DNA of 64,000 bases from Carposina sasakii (GCA_014607495.2 CP053159.1:6579501-6643500); one strand, 5' to 3'. Positions 1 through 11,941 are shown, counted from the stretch's first letter. Numbers and translations: made by a program. Notes: generated from the sequence alone by a model not told the origin.

Positions 1-1032
1 CAAAGCCTAAATCACTCTAATCATACAAAAAAAAAATATAGCACCGTGCGTTGGATATACCACCACTCAAAACCTAGTGGATGAGTTTTTCAAAGGACCA
101 ACCTACACAGAGAATGTATTGTTATATTCTATGAAACTTTTATTGACTCGTCAGAGACTAATCTGATGCATTTGCGTGCGTCAAACCCAACTAGGTATCA
201 CCGAATTCAGTTTTCAAGTTTTTGCGGATCGACAGCACTCATAGTTAGCTTTGTACACTCTGTATATTCATATACAAATATTATAGTGTCCCAGCTTTGA
301 GCAATATTACACCCATAGCTCGACGGTTAACAAATTGTCCAGCTGCGACGCTTTTAGTTGCGACCACAAAGTGAAACGCGCGGAAAAACGAGTTTTCATT
401 ACGCTTTCAAAGTTCCAGTTTTTACACAATACAGGTTTTTGAAAGTTCTATAAATGGACCCTGGAAAGCTTTTACGTATGCTGAAAGTGTTTCTCTCACT
501 TGTAAATTCATGTAAAACAAAACGAAACCTTAAAAATGTCGTCAATTGTAACTGAAAAAGTAACCTTTTAATAAGGACATGGAAATTTACAGACTATTTT
601 CAGTGAAGTGAGAAGGACATATATACCATGTACAATGTAGTTAGTTCAGAAATATCGCTCTTCGCTATATTCTTTAAATTTATTTGTACACTGTTTGTAG
701 CTTATAGTAAACAGATAAAGTAACAAGTTGTAAAGAACTGTTTCCTCCAAGAACGAGAAAAACATTAAAAACCGTGCATCACTCACAATATTATGTAGGT
801 ACCTATCTGCCAAAATAGGTTTAAAGAATTTTATTTACTTATAAGAACCAATAACAAGTTCACTTAAAATAAGCATACATAATAATTATTTCATAAATAG
901 GTATCTATCTACCTTCATCGGCCCGCCCGTACGAGAAACCTGATTAATCTCTTATCACAGATACGAGTATCATTATATGTTACACTTTGGATGATTAAAA
1001 ACAGGTAGTCAATGACTAAGTAAACTGTTTTC
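1..1032. other. No gene recognised
   Basis: AT-rich DNA without a convincing coding frame, RNA gene or repeat partner elsewhere in the window. Confidence 0.5.
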
Positions 1033-1262
1033 GATCTTACGGATGATATCCCATACTATAAACGTGAGTCATGAGTTTAGACTTAAACGTGTTAAGCGAT
1101 TGCGCTTCCTTTATCTCGTTAGGCAAGTTATTGTATAGCTGCGCTCCCTCAAATAAAAGTTTATTGGAGTTTCTTAAGTTATCTTCTATCAAAAGTCAAA
1201 TCGGTATGGATGGCATTTGTGAGAATCTTCCTAACCAGAATGCATGTTTTGTATACGTATAG
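1033..1262 (-). pseudogene. LINE reverse transcriptase C-terminal fragment
   Basis: Read on the minus strand this stretch encodes a peptide containing LLFEGAQLYNNLPNEIKEA followed by QSLNTFKSKLM. The pattern 'LYN-LP-EIK-...-SLN-FK-KL' is the usual C-terminal tail after the reverse transcriptase of Jockey/CR1-type non-LTR retrotransposons. An in-frame TGA interrupts the reading about 60 nt upstream of that motif, and no endonuclease or RT core is present, so this is a dead 3' remnant. The plus-strand ORF over the same bases is a shadow. The family assignment is by motif only; the clade is not certain. Confidence 0.7.
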
Positions 1263-2395
1263 TTGAGAAAGATTAAATAACTTACACTTTTCATATACTT
1301 TTCGTGTACTCATTAGATAATCATATTGGAATAAAGTTTTAATTAATTTATTTTGTGTAACTTGTAGTTGTTTAAATTAAAAAATGTTCTTTTAATCCTA
1401 AAATCGAATCTTCGCATTCCTATACAAGTCCATGTACAGAGGGTAAAGTAGCTAAAAATACGATAAACTCAAGGATTTAAAACAGTAAACTTTCATAGAA
1501 GACTGGTTTACCCAATGATTACCACAGATAGGTACCCTAGAAGAAATTACTACCGAATATTTCAATTAAATAATATAAAATGAAAAAAAAATGCATCTAC
1601 GAATGTATTCTCCACCGGATGATGTGTCCGGAACAAGTTGAAAGATTGCGCTTAGTTAGCGAACGTCTGAAGTGTTGCACAAACAAGTATGCAAATACCG
1701 AGTCGCCCCGTGTCGAGGAATGTCTAATATGTGTGTGTGCGCCGAGTTTAATCTGAGTCGTATCGTCTGATAGCGCTGGTTTGTAGCCGCGTAAAGTTGC
1801 ATCCTATGTTCTATTTTAGTATCATATTACAGTTTTATTAAATAGGGTAGATATATAATGCTTTGCATTGCCGAGTAAAATGCTATGGCTTGCTAGGGGA
1901 ATATATTTTTTTTATATAAAGCTATTATGAAACGCAGGTAAGTACATAAATCAACTTTTTATTTCAATACACATAGTTTATTTGGTCAAATTACACACTT
2001 TTAATGTTTTTGATTATAAAACTAATTTGTACCGTGACATCCACTATACTTTTAGTTAGTTTAAATTAGACAAGCTTTCATACCAGAATCTGAATGATGT
2101 GATGTGATGACTGATGACCTATTTAACGTTTTACTATACGAGCCGACTTTTAATTTCGCTTCACTCTTCTAGAGTATTTATTGTGCACAAACATTGCAAT
2201 AAGTCGGCAAACACAATGTTTAATCAAAGTTCTATCACACCCAGCCGCTTCGTCGCGCTCCATATGCAGTTAGTACTCGTGTTGTATCTTACATGCAAAT
2301 AACATCAAGTACTGCGAATAATAAATATTATTATATTGCGAGCTTGAATATTATTGTATGTTTATGATACCGCGTAGCCGAACTAACAATAATAC
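1263..2395. other. No gene recognised
   Basis: AT-rich, no supported coding region; the 62-codon ORF at 2114-2302 shows no recognisable domain. Confidence 0.45.
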
Positions 2396-2530
2396 TTCAC
2401 ACTGTATTTCGGCCACGGCGGCCAATCTCAGTGCAGATTAGCCATCTACGCAGGAGATACAACGTTTATAGGTACTGCTCAAACACAGGTGTACTCTCTA
2501 TTCCTTTACTCTGATGGTCCAAATGGAAAA
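2396..2530 (-). repeat. Interspersed repeat family F, diverged copy
   Basis: Reverse-oriented, worn copy of the family best seen at 10103-10305 and 36472-36705. Shared landmarks are the 'TATTTCGGCCA...GGCCAATCTC' block and the 'CACAGGTGTACTCTCTATTCC' type block, which in the forward copies reads as a stretch about TAGAGAGTGCATCTGTG. Confidence 0.5.
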
Positions 2531-2584
2531 CGCACGTTTTAACCATTAGACTATCAACGCTTCAGTAGCCAAACTACTAGGCAC

Positions 2585-4330
2585 AAAAAATTGGAATGTG
2601 AATTCCTTAAAGATTGACGAGAGCACGAGAGTCAATGGAAACGTCGGGATAATCCTCAAAAACGAGTGTTAAATTAGTCAAAATCAAAAAGAATTGCGAA
2701 AACAACATACCTACATGACCCCACGAAGAAACGGACACATACAAATAAATTTTAAATTTCACAAGTAAATTACACCCACTCCCTTTTGGTGTTTGTGTTC
2801 GATAGGGGGTATAAGAGAGTACGGACGGATTTCCCAAAATTCCCATGGGAACGGGGCAGACAGGAATTCCAAATTTTTATCGATATTTCCACTGTACCGA
2901 AACCAAAGCTTATTCAATAAGTATAAAAATAAACCGTTTGACGTACACAGATGAAATTTGGTGTGTATGTTTTTTAGGGAGTGTAAAAGACCATTAAGAA
3001 CGGGTTTCCCGAAATTCCCATGGGAATGGCACAAACAAGAATTTCAAGTTTTTACGAAAATCACATGACATATAGAGTAGAAGTATGACAGGTATATTCG
3101 GTAGAGTGTAAGAAAGAACTGAGAACATATTTCCCGAAATTCCCACCGGAACGGAACAAACTGGAATACAAAATTTTTAAGAAAACCGCTTTACCAATGA
3201 AGTTGAAATCGAAGATGTAAGTTCTTTAGGGACTGCTAGGGAGCACAAAGAACGGATTTCCCGTAATTCCCACGGGAACTGGACAAACGGGAATTCAAAT
3301 TTTAACGAAAACCATTTGACACAATACAATAATGAAATTTGGTAGGGAGTGTGAGGAGGCACTGAGAACGTATTTCTCGAAATTTCCACCTGAACGGGTC
3401 AAACGGGAATGGGAATTCCATATTTTACGAAAACCGCTATAAATATAAAGCAGAAATCGGGCATGTATATTCGTTAGGGAGTGCGAGGAAGCACTAAAAC
3501 GGATTTCCAGAAATTTTCACGGGAACGGGACAAACGGGAAAACCCAATTTTTACGCAAACTACTTGACACATAATTTATTTATTTAGGAAAATATGGTAC
3601 ACAAAACAAAACTCAATCTTATTAAGGTACAATATTAAGTACAATTCAAAGTTCTGAACCAGATTGGGTTCCTTAGATTATGTACACGTTATATCAGAGT
3701 GTTTGAAGTGTATTTGACACATAACATTTTTAAATCGTTAGCAGTGTTAGTTTAAAAAAGAAATAAAAAAAAAAAAAACAAAAATAGTATAAGGCAACGA
3801 TGGTACCTAGCGTGTTAGTGTGTTAGTACTACATATATTTGGACATAATATTTTTCTTACATCGTTTTTTAAAGTATTCAAATTATCAATAAAGACGTCC
3901 AGCCGAGCTTCCCCTGAGGATAGCTCATTGTATTGGCGACACATTCTAACAATGGGATTATAGTACTACGTGTTATTGGAGAATGCATTTGATGCGAAAG
4001 TCTTTCGGTTGCGGTCGCGCTGCCTTAACCTAGTTATAAACAGAACACTTGCGCCTGGACTCCAAAGATGTCATGTGGAATTTGGCTAGTCTCCCAGAAT
4101 AAGATCGGAGACTGCGAACCAGACCAAGGTTATAGCTATAGCACAGCATTCTAAGAAACTTTTTCTGGATATCTTCGATACGATAATTATGAAATATGAC
4201 AGGTATATTCAGTTGGGAGTGTAAGGAAGTACTGAGGATATATTTCCGGAAATTCCCACGGGAACGAGACAAACAGGAATTCCAAATTTTAGAGGATATG
4301 TACCGAAGCGAAGCGAGGGCGGGTCACTAG
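2585..4330 (+). mobile_element. Non-autonomous element with ~125-bp internal tandem repeats (array I)
   Basis: Seven diverged units of roughly 115-175 bp carry the core TTTCCCGAAATTCCCACGGG followed by a 'GGAACGGGACAAACGGGAATTC' type spacer and 'TTTTTACGAAAACCGCTAT'. Cores lie near 2831, 3007, 3130, 3256, 3371, 3503 and 4243. The array is split between about 3566 and 4195 by a LINE remnant. It ends with CCGAAGCGAAGCGAGGGCGG and then TCACTAGT at 4328, the same terminus as array II and the fragment at 12648. A CTAG-T end is what Helitron 3' ends look like, but I see no clear subterminal hairpin, so that class is only a suggestion. Confidence 0.6.
3566..4195 (-). pseudogene. Degenerate LINE reverse transcriptase C-terminus with 3' tail
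   Basis: Minus-strand translation shows IEDIQKKFLRMLC, then YSGRLAKFHMTSLESRRK, then after stops NPIVRMCRQYNELSS. This order (Q-FLR, then 'R-L...L-MTSLE-RR', then 'R-YN-L') is the region after the RT core in CR1/Jockey-like non-LTR elements. In-frame stops make it a pseudogene. The left part (3566-3720) begins with an A/T-rich TTATTTATTT block, the expected 3' tail in reverse. It sits inside the array of ~125-bp repeats and so is probably a later insertion. Confidence 0.65.
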
Positions 4331-5094
4331 TCTTTTATATTTAAGACCACGAACGCTATTTATTCGTAGTGTTTCTACTACGAAGATGCTACGCGCAATC
4401 TACGTCGTAGTAGCACTACGATTTTTTTTACCATATCATGTAAGGCCGCTTGTAGACGAACGGATTACGGACCGTGTTTTTGACGGATTCACGGTGATAA
4501 TGGCGCACTATGAGCGCTTGTAGACGTGAACAGGTAACGGACCGCGCCATTAGGCCTGTTACATATAGGCGATGCATCCGCAGATGTTCCTTGCACAGAG
4601 TGTAAACTAGGTAGGTTTGGCTTCCACAGATCCATCCATCCATGCACAGACTTCTAAGTTACCTCATCAATATCTTCTAAGGTGACATCTACAGATGCAT
4701 CTGCCTGTGAATAAAGGAGGCATTACACGATAGTGTGGAGGAGGCATTAAGAGCGCTTACATCGTGAACGTCTACATTGAAACTGTGCTGGAGTGTGTGT
4801 GTGTGTAAACATGCAAGTTCAACGGGTGTGAGTGAAACTGTGAACCCGTGAGTGTAGGTGTAAACATTCCCCAGCGACACGTCCTGCGTGCTCAAGTGAT
4901 TTCTTGCCGCCAGAATTGGAATAATCTAATCTTTGCGAAAATCGCAGCTTAGACCTCATTACGTCTGCCTTCCGCTGGCAATTTTACATAATGGCGTCGC
5001 GGGACACGTTCCATTTGTTTACACTATTAGCTGGTGAAATAGGGTTAATGACCATGGTGATGTTAGTTTGTTTAAGACCGTTCCATCAGTTTTT
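4331..5094. other. Unclassified, short inverted and direct motifs
   Basis: Contains small inverted motifs around 4358-4425 (CGTAGTG / CACTACG), a repeated CGCTTGTAGACG at 4446 and 4512, and a GT run near 4795. No gene or named element is supported. Confidence 0.4.
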
Positions 5095-5420
5095 ACTTTT
5101 AGGGTGGGTTTAGGGCTGATTTTTTCAACGATAAGAGAGACGATTATGCAAAATTATTTAGCCGAAACGCAACCATTAATGAATTGTTAACGAAACGCGG
5201 TGCGAAGCAATATTTAGATACCGCTTGAGTAATTAGGTAGGTAGAAATATTTTAGCACGCAGCATTTTAGGTCGCAAGAATCACCGAATAAAAACAAATA
5301 TCTGTCTCATGCTCAAATGCGTCACCGTAAAGTAATTATTGCTTCATACCGAGTTTCTATAACAGTCGCGTCCCGTTTTGGCGCAAATGTTTACGGAACG
5401 CCCCCCCTGAAGGAAATTTA
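5095..5420 (-). repeat. Interspersed repeat family H, reverse copy
   Basis: The block AAATATCTGTCTCATGCTC followed by GTCACCGTAAAGTAATTATT is the reverse complement of the block at 35264-35330, and GCCGAAACGCAACCATTAA pairs with the block near 35435-35455. The two copies are in opposite orientation and moderately diverged. Nature unknown. Confidence 0.55.
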
Positions 5421-5539
5421 AAGCTGTGATTCTCTAAAACTTTGTCAAGATAGAGAGAGCATCAACTTATTCTCTCAGATAGGGTATCTGACAATTGGCG
5501 AAATTGGCCCTTTTTCAGAAGATAATGATTAAAATTGTC

Positions 5540-5970
5540 ACTTAGTTCGTGCCTCGGAAAGTAGGTATTCCAAATTTTTACGAATACCACTATTTGTATG
5601 AAGCTGAAATCGGATTAGAGACTACGAGGAAGCCTAAAGAATGGATTTCCCAAAATTCCCACGGGAAGGGGACCAACGGGAATTCATTTTTTTTACAATA
5701 ACCGCTGTACATGTGAAGCTAAAATCGGGCATATATGTTCATTAGGGACTGCGAGGGAGCACTAAGAAAGGATTTCCCGAAATTCCCACGGGAAGGGGAC
5801 TTACGAGAAATTCAAATTTTTACGAAAACCGCTATTTTTACGAAGCTGAAATCGGATTAGGGACTACGAGGAAGCTCTAAGAATGGATTTCCCGAAATTC
5901 CCACGGGAAGGGGACCAATGGGAAGTCGTATAGCTACGTACCGAAGCGAAGCGAGGGCGGGCCACTAGTA
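5540..5970 (+). mobile_element. ~125-bp tandem-repeat element (array II)
   Basis: Three units with cores near 5646, 5773 and 5887 (TTTCCCGAAATTCCCACGGG) and spacing of about 127 and 114 bp. It ends at the same terminus as array I, CCGAAGCGAAGCGAGGGCGG then GCCACTAGT. Its left edge runs directly into CTTAGTTCGTGCCTCGGAAA, which is the start of repeat family F, suggesting a chimera or a nested insertion. Confidence 0.6.
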
Positions 5971-6150
5971 TTAAATAAAAATATTTTTTCCGGGAGCGAA
6001 TTAGTTACAAATCCGAAATACAAAGCAGAGATTTGTCCATCCTCGAATAATCTGGTATATACCACATTTCATAATAATCCGACTAGATATTTTGATATGA
6101 AAAGGACAGACAAATATATTTTTTTATTGTTTACGATATCTATTTGTATA

Positions 6151-6598
6151 CAAGTGGTTTGTAACAGCCAGGAAAATATTAATATGCTGACTTCATTATT
6201 TCTTATTCGAAACTGAGAATTTTCGCAGTAATATTCCAAATTTTCCGACTTTTTTATGTTTTAGAAAAAAAATAGTGTAGTTCGTTTGAAGACAAAATTT
6301 CTACCTAAGATGATTTAAAAAAAAAGTTGCGCTCAAAAATGTTCAAATAAATAAACAACCCTAATTCAGGATCACAAACCATCCAAAAAACAGTAATGTA
6401 TCACACAATAACCAATAAAACCATTTAACTAGTCATAGGATAGCCCGTTACAATTGGCGCGGAAAACAAACATTACTGATATTCAAATTAAAAATGCATT
6501 TTCTGCGTGTAATAACACTGTCGTATAACTCAACACAATGGTACTTGTTCACCATTTCAGTATTTGCCTGGCTGTCACCCACACCCTGTATAGGTATT
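6151..6598 (+). mobile_element. MITE family B copy
   Basis: Bounded by TA and inverted ends: left CAAGTGGTTTGTAACAGCC, right GGCTGTCACCCACACCCTG. The interior matches the copies at 10582-11350, 53650-54124 and 57119-57450 (shared GGATCACAAACC / AACCAATAAAACCATTTAAC blocks). No coding capacity. TA flanks suggest a Tc1/mariner-type mover (inference). Confidence 0.8.
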
Positions 6599-6962
6599 CC
6601 ATTAGTACATGGTTGCTTTGTGGTTTTAAAAGCTCAACAATAAAAGTGGAATTGTACAAGCGAGGATAACGCAGTAATTCTTTGATTTTCATTAAAAGCT
6701 TAAAAAAGTCGTTGTTTGAGCGTTATTTACGTTTCACCTATTTTTGGAGCCATAAAATATCTACTTAAGTAATGAATGTGTGCCTTATACGAGGTATCGT
6801 AAAACGTTGATTTTTGTTTACCTGCGTTCTTTTATAGCTACTATATCAAGCTTTTTAGATTAAAATCAGGACAAGCAAAATTTCAATGTTAAACTTAGTT
6901 TATAGCTTCATTTTAATTTTAATATTTTTTACTAACTTATGTACATAATTAAACCATATTTA

Positions 6963-7442
6963 ATACTAGTGGACGCCCGCGACTCAGTCCGCATGGACTA
7001 CAGAAAAAACAAAATGAAATTATCCGGGATTAAAATATTTTCCTGGGATAAAAAGTAGCCTATGGGTGTTATTACAAAAGAGCGCCTAAAGTTAAACTCG
7101 TTTTAAATATGACATTTGACAGCAAAATGTATAGAATATCCGTCAAATTTAGGCAATGTTTCGCTTAAAAGATGTTTATATTCTTTTGTAATAACACCAT
7201 ATATGTTAAGTGGGACCTGTCACAATATATTCCTGAAAACTGCATCGAAATCGGTTCAGCCGTTTCTGAGATTAGCGTGCACAAACGCACAGACAAACGG
7301 ACAAACCGACAAACATACAAAAAATCTAAAAATCATTGTTTTGGGTCCTATTGCGTTGACAAAGGTCTCCTATAATATTTTTTCTCATATATCTTCCATG
7401 TACAGACAGCGATCCGTTACATTTTTATTATACGTATAGATA
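6963..7442 (+). repeat. Lepidopteran SINE-like family S, long subtype
   Basis: Starts CTAGTGGACGCCCGCGACT and continues with TTATCCGGGATTAAAATAT, GATAAAAAGTAGCCTATG, ATCGAAATCGGTTCAGCCGT and an ACAAACGGACAAACCGAC stretch. These are the hallmarks of a very common lepidopteran short repeat. The 3' half (TACAGACAGCGATCCGTTAC) matches in reverse the copy at 48905-49243, so both belong to one subtype. The ORFs here are incidental. Confidence 0.75.
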
Positions 7443-7979
7443 GATATAGATTGCAAATTACACTACTTTATCATAGATGTTGATGAAATCACGGATTTAT
7501 TGATTTGGTAAATGTTAGTATATAACCTTACCCTCCAGGGGAAGAACTTCAATATTTGTATAAATACGCAGCAATATGAAATATAAACATTGTGCAATTC
7601 CAACGTGTACAATTTTCTAAACAACCATCTCCCTATAGACTGGATGCACAGTGTACAAAATGTTAAATAAAAATTGTCACGCACAGCGCAGCGCCATGCA
7701 GATACACATTTACATTTTGCGCTACGGTCAGTGTAGATCCTAAATTATCGCCGGCATCGATTGGTGCAGGTCCCGAATATTGTATAGATATTGGTATAGT
7801 CTGTGTACACTTGTGTGCAAAACATATTAGACAAACATATCAAACATATACGGCCGAATCGGCAATACATTTGCGTTTCCAATTTCCTATTTCCCACCGG
7901 CTAGTTCACATGAGACGATTTTATTGTATTAATTCGGTAGACAAATAACCAAATTACTTAAATAAATAAAAATCGTACC
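7443..7979. other. No gene recognised
   Basis: No supported gene or repeat partner. Confidence 0.4.
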
Positions 7980-8216
7980 TACTAATATTATAAACGCAAA
8001 AGTTTTTGAGTATGGATGGATGGATGGATGTTTGTTACTCTTTTACGTAAAAACGGATGGGGTGATTTTAATAAAATTTGGTATGGAGTTGGCTGACACC
8101 GTGGATTAATACATAAGCTACTTTTTATCCAGGGAAAATATTTTTATCCCGGATAATTTCAACATTTTGTTTTTCTGCAGTCCACGCGGACGAAGTCCCG
8201 GGCGTACACTAGTAAC
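7980..8216 (-). repeat. Lepidopteran SINE-like family S, short subtype
   Basis: Reverse copy: begins with TAATATTATAAACGCAAAAG and a GGAT tetranucleotide run, and ends with GTCCACGCGGACGAAGTCCC then GGGCGTACACTAGT. Full-length for the short subtype. Confidence 0.8.
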
Positions 8217-8515
8217 ATAATAAAATCTACATAATAAAAAACCTTCCTAAGAAGTAGAATCCATCAATGATTCCAGTTCATATTATTTATAGCGCGTTTA
8301 GACTATACGATTGTAGTCTACATTAACAACAGCGTAAAATTATTTATATTTATCATTGGAAGCAGCTATTTTCTACACAGCGAATAACACATCCTTCGCT
8401 CGTACAAACTGCGAACGTCGGATACTTTATTTGGCAGAATCGTATGAAAAACATACCGTTTGAACTTATTACCTACATGGAACGGAACATAATGTCTGTC
8501 TAACCAAAGCCTACG

Positions 8516-9120
8516 GGTCTCCCCACATTTGTCGATGCGGAATCGGCTTAAGCCGAGTGCGTTGCGTATCAACACACTACTAGGCTTAACGCCAATCAGC
8601 TGATGCAACGGTTGTTGACATGCGATCGGCAGTCGATTACTCTGAACGGACGTCAAGACGGCTGTTCACTTATATTCGGCAGTCGACTTCTCCGAATGGA
8701 CGTCACGGAACTCTGTTCACTTACGTTCGGCAGTCGACTCCTCCGAACGGCTGTCGCGTCGCTAATGCGAGCGGATTATTCGACTGCTACCCAACGCCGA
8801 TCGGCCGTCTCCGGCGCCGTTTGGCTACCGTAGGAGATGAAGGCATGCGAGCGGATCAATCGACTGCTGTCCAACGCCGTTCGAGCGTCTCTGGCGCTGT
8901 TCCGCAGCAGTCGGAAACGTTCTGCTAGATTCAGCGCCGTTCAGCGCCGTACGGATGTGATCAGCTAATAGACACACGGCACGTTTCGCCGTCGACCGGC
9001 GTCGTGGAGCGTCGTCCGAGCCGAGCCAATGCGAATGGTATTAGCAACACCCTTATTTTGTAGACTAAAGGCTTTTTAAACGGCTTATACCGATTCCACA
9101 TCGTTAAATGTGGGGAGACC
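8516..9120. mobile_element. Inverted-repeat (fold-back) element with internal direct repeats
   Basis: Left end GGTCTCCCCACATTTGTCGA pairs with right end ending AAATGTGGGGAGACC; the inverted ends cover about 40 bp each (8516-8555 and 9081-9120) with a few mismatches. The interior is GC-richer than its surroundings and contains repeated blocks: CGGCAGTCGACT near 8685 and 8728 (a related CGGCAGTCGATT at 8628), and GCATGCGAGCGGAT / CTAATGCGAGCGGAT near 8762 and 8843, each followed by CAACGCCG. No transposase frame. No clear target duplication could be assigned, so the superfamily is open. Confidence 0.7.
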
Positions 9121-10102
9121 TTAATATAACAAGTAGCAAAACAATTGAACAGACAATTCGTAACAACGATACATCAGCTGTTCTCACTCAAATCGAGATC
9201 AATAGGCTCGGAGCGTATGTCCCATTAATTCAGGCCCGGCCCTTGAATTAATCGGGCATGCTTCTGTATGTCGTGGCTAAGCGTTGGGTTTCCATGCAGT
9301 TTCGCAAATTAACGTCAGGGCCCGATATCGTAATATAATTACTGGAAACGACGTCGCAGATGGGTGTGCACTCTCTTTAATAAGAAATTTTATGTATTAC
9401 GTGTAGTCGCTGTCAGACAGGGATATGTTACTACATTACATAGTAAGGTAGTATGGTACATTAGTGGCTCAGATTATCCTAATGTATTATAGTAATTTAT
9501 TTGTATGCGTAGTATTTAATTTGGTACCGTAGTAGGTAGTTTGCCCTGGGGGGTTAACTTTGGCCTAAATCTGAAGGAAAGTTTAATCAACGTAAACATA
9601 CATGAATAGATACGCAATTACGCATACATTATACTGTCACGTGATTTCTTACTACTTACGTTTTCTGTATTTATTAAGATACCAAATGTAGCTATCAACA
9701 TGAAGATAAGTATATCAATCTTCTTACACTTAACCACTTTTCATATTAATATTTTCTTTTGCGATGTCCTTATGCCCTTAATAGGGCTTGAACCTTTTGC
9801 CTTTTCTGTCCCTCGGGTAAGACACGCGCAATATTATTTCTTCCATTTTGCTAAGGGTTAGCTTGGGAACCTTTTGAATGTATTATAAAAGTTTTGTTGT
9901 TATTGGGATTAGAATAATATGGCCTTTGTATAAAATCTTCAGGCCCTTTGCTATTGTAAAGCCTCACTGTGATAGTGGAATGTATCATATTAATCGTAAA
10001 CCTTCTGTCATAATTAGTCTTTGAAATATGTTTATACGAGTAGTTTACCTAAATCTTACGGAATGTATTTGAACGAGCAAAATATACCGTAAGTCCTTTA
10101 AT
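9121..10102. other. No gene recognised
   Basis: No supported coding region or repeat. Confidence 0.4.
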
Positions 10103-10305
10103 TGTCACTTGCCTCGGAAAGCACGTAAAACCGTTGGTCCTGCGCCTGATCTCTCTCCGGTCGTGTCGGCTTTCCGTCCCATCGGACTATGAGAATGACG
10201 GAATAGAGAGTGCATCTGTGTTTGCGCACACACCTGCGTACCTGGCCAATCTCCTTAGAGATTGGTCACCTTGGCCGAAATACGGTCGCAGATGCTCAAG
10301 TCTTT
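10103..10305 (+). repeat. Interspersed repeat family F
   Basis: Runs from TGTCACTTGCCTCGGAAAGC through CTTTCCGTCCCATCGGACTA and GCATCTGTGTTTGCGCACAC to CCGAAATACGGTCGCAGATG. Closely matches 36472-36705. Its 3' end (GACCGAAAT-CGGT-GGAG-TC) resembles the 3' end of the LINE at 63144-63830, so it may be that LINE's 3' region or a SINE sharing it. No tRNA-type promoter box was seen. Confidence 0.7.
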
Positions 10306-10581
10306 TAAACGAGCATTTTATAAGGTATAATCTTAATGTTATTGGTTTTCCTGTCTTGATACGGGGCTTCACTACACACCAGCTGCATCTCCTTCCGTGC
10401 ATATGGTGATAGTCGACTAAGGAACTCGGGTATTGAACTCTCCTTTATGATCGTGTAGTTCCCTACCTACTCCATTTCAGGAACACAGTCGTATGTAGGC
10501 TTTTCCTAACGGCTGTAACGGTTTTGAAGATTTTTTAACCGACTAAAAAATGGAGAAGGTTTCTTAACTCGACCGTATATA

Positions 10582-11350
10582 CATGGTGTTTGTGACAGCC
10601 AGGCAAATATTGATAATATGGTGACTTCAGACCATGATTCGGAGTCGAAATCCACTGAAAAATTTCGCAGGAAAATTCCAAAATTTTCCGACTTTTATTT
10701 TTATTTTTCAGGACAAAAATAGTTTACTTCGTTTAATTAGGCCTTAGACAATAACTTTAAAACAAAATTTTTGCCAGTAGATAATTTAAATAATAAAAGT
10801 TGCCCTCAAAAAAGTTCAAATTACTAATCAACCCTAATGGAGAATCAATGACAAGTGATCCAAAAAACAGCAATGTATCATACAATAACAAATAAGCCCA
10901 TTTAACTAGTCACAGGATCGCCCGATACAATTGGCGCGCAAAACAAACATTAGTGATAATTAAATTAAAAATGCATATCCTGTAGGTAATAACCAGTGGT
11001 CGGAGTAGGTATATTGAATTAAGGTCATTGACATCAAACGTATATGTTAATATGGATACGCCTCAGAGTTTCCGAATTATTATGATAAAAATAAAATAAA
11101 AATACCGAAACTTCGAAATTATTACATGAAACTAGTTAAAAATGTATCAATACTCTCAACGCTATGCTGCTAGTTTTTGGAAACTCCGGTACATTCCGGA
11201 AAAAATGCATGTCCATGTTATGATATCATGACGCAAGTATGTAAAATCAATATACCTACTCCGACCACTGGTAATAACACAGTCGTATAACTTAATACAA
11301 TAGAATTGGTTCAGCATTTCAGTATTTGCCTGGCTATCACAAACACCCTG
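10582..11350 (+). mobile_element. MITE family B copy interrupted by a hAT element
   Basis: TA-bounded ends CATGGTGTTTGTGACAGCC and GGCTATCACAAACACCCTG. The interior is the family B sequence, and its 3' part is separated by the 277-bp insertion at 10994-11270 plus one copy of an 8-bp duplication. Removing those leaves a copy of about 484 bp, comparable with 6151-6598 (448 bp) and 53650-54124 (475 bp). Confidence 0.85.
10994..11270. mobile_element. Non-autonomous hAT element (MITE), nested
   Basis: Inverted ends CAGTGGTCGGAGTAGGTATA and TATACCTACTCCGACCACTG, flanked on both sides by the identical 8-mer GTAATAAC (10986-10993 and 11271-11278). An 8-bp duplication with CAGTGG ends is diagnostic of hAT transposition. 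The 277-bp body has no coding frame, so it was moved in trans. Confidence 0.92.
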
Positions 11351-11579
11351 TATATATTTTTTATTTGTATATTATGTAGTTATCCTACATACATCATATA
11401 AAAATGTAAAAAGCCCTGAAGTGTCAATTTATTAAAAAACAATATCTTCTAATAATATTTTAAAATAACTCTATATACAAGATAGAATAGTGTTATTCCA
11501 AGACATAAGCAAACCATGATTATCATGACGCAGCAAGGACGCAGCATACATACTAATAACTAGAAACCTGGTAACTATA

Positions 11580-11941
11580 CAGGGTGTAAAAAGACAACAA
11601 TGTTTTTTTAATACCTCGTATTCTTTGTAAGTTACGGTCATTTTCTTCTATGGAACCAACCCTGGGAAACGACAAAAAATATAAAAAAATACTGTCATTT
11701 TATTGCAAGCAATGTATTCGTTTGATGCTAAAGTACAAATTACATGGTATCTTTAAAAAAGTGTTTGTTAACTGATTTCAGATGGATTTTTGTAAAAAAA
11801 AAAGATAATATTAATGTAACTTTGGATCTCTTTATCTTGGAAACCCGTGGTTTCCCAGGGGTGCTTCCATAGAAAAAAATTATCGTAATGTTACAAAGAA
11901 TACGAAGTATTAAAAGAACAAAGTTGTCTTTTTACACCCAG
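11580..11941 (+). mobile_element. MITE family C copy
   Basis: TA-flanked, starting CAGGGTGTAAAAAGACAAC and ending GTTGTCTTTTTACACCCAG. It contains a long imperfect palindrome, because CTATGGAACCAACCCTGGG near the left end and CAGGGGTGCTTCCATAG near the right are related. The second copy at 40976-41379 lies in the opposite orientation. Confidence 0.85.

Noticed and set aside
8366..8928. Three ORFs of 76-102 codons
   Set aside because: They lie in the repeated interior and end of an inverted-repeat element; the peptides only reflect the nucleotide repeats.
10134..10409. 91-codon ORF
   Set aside because: Falls in repeat family F; the other copies do not keep the same frame.
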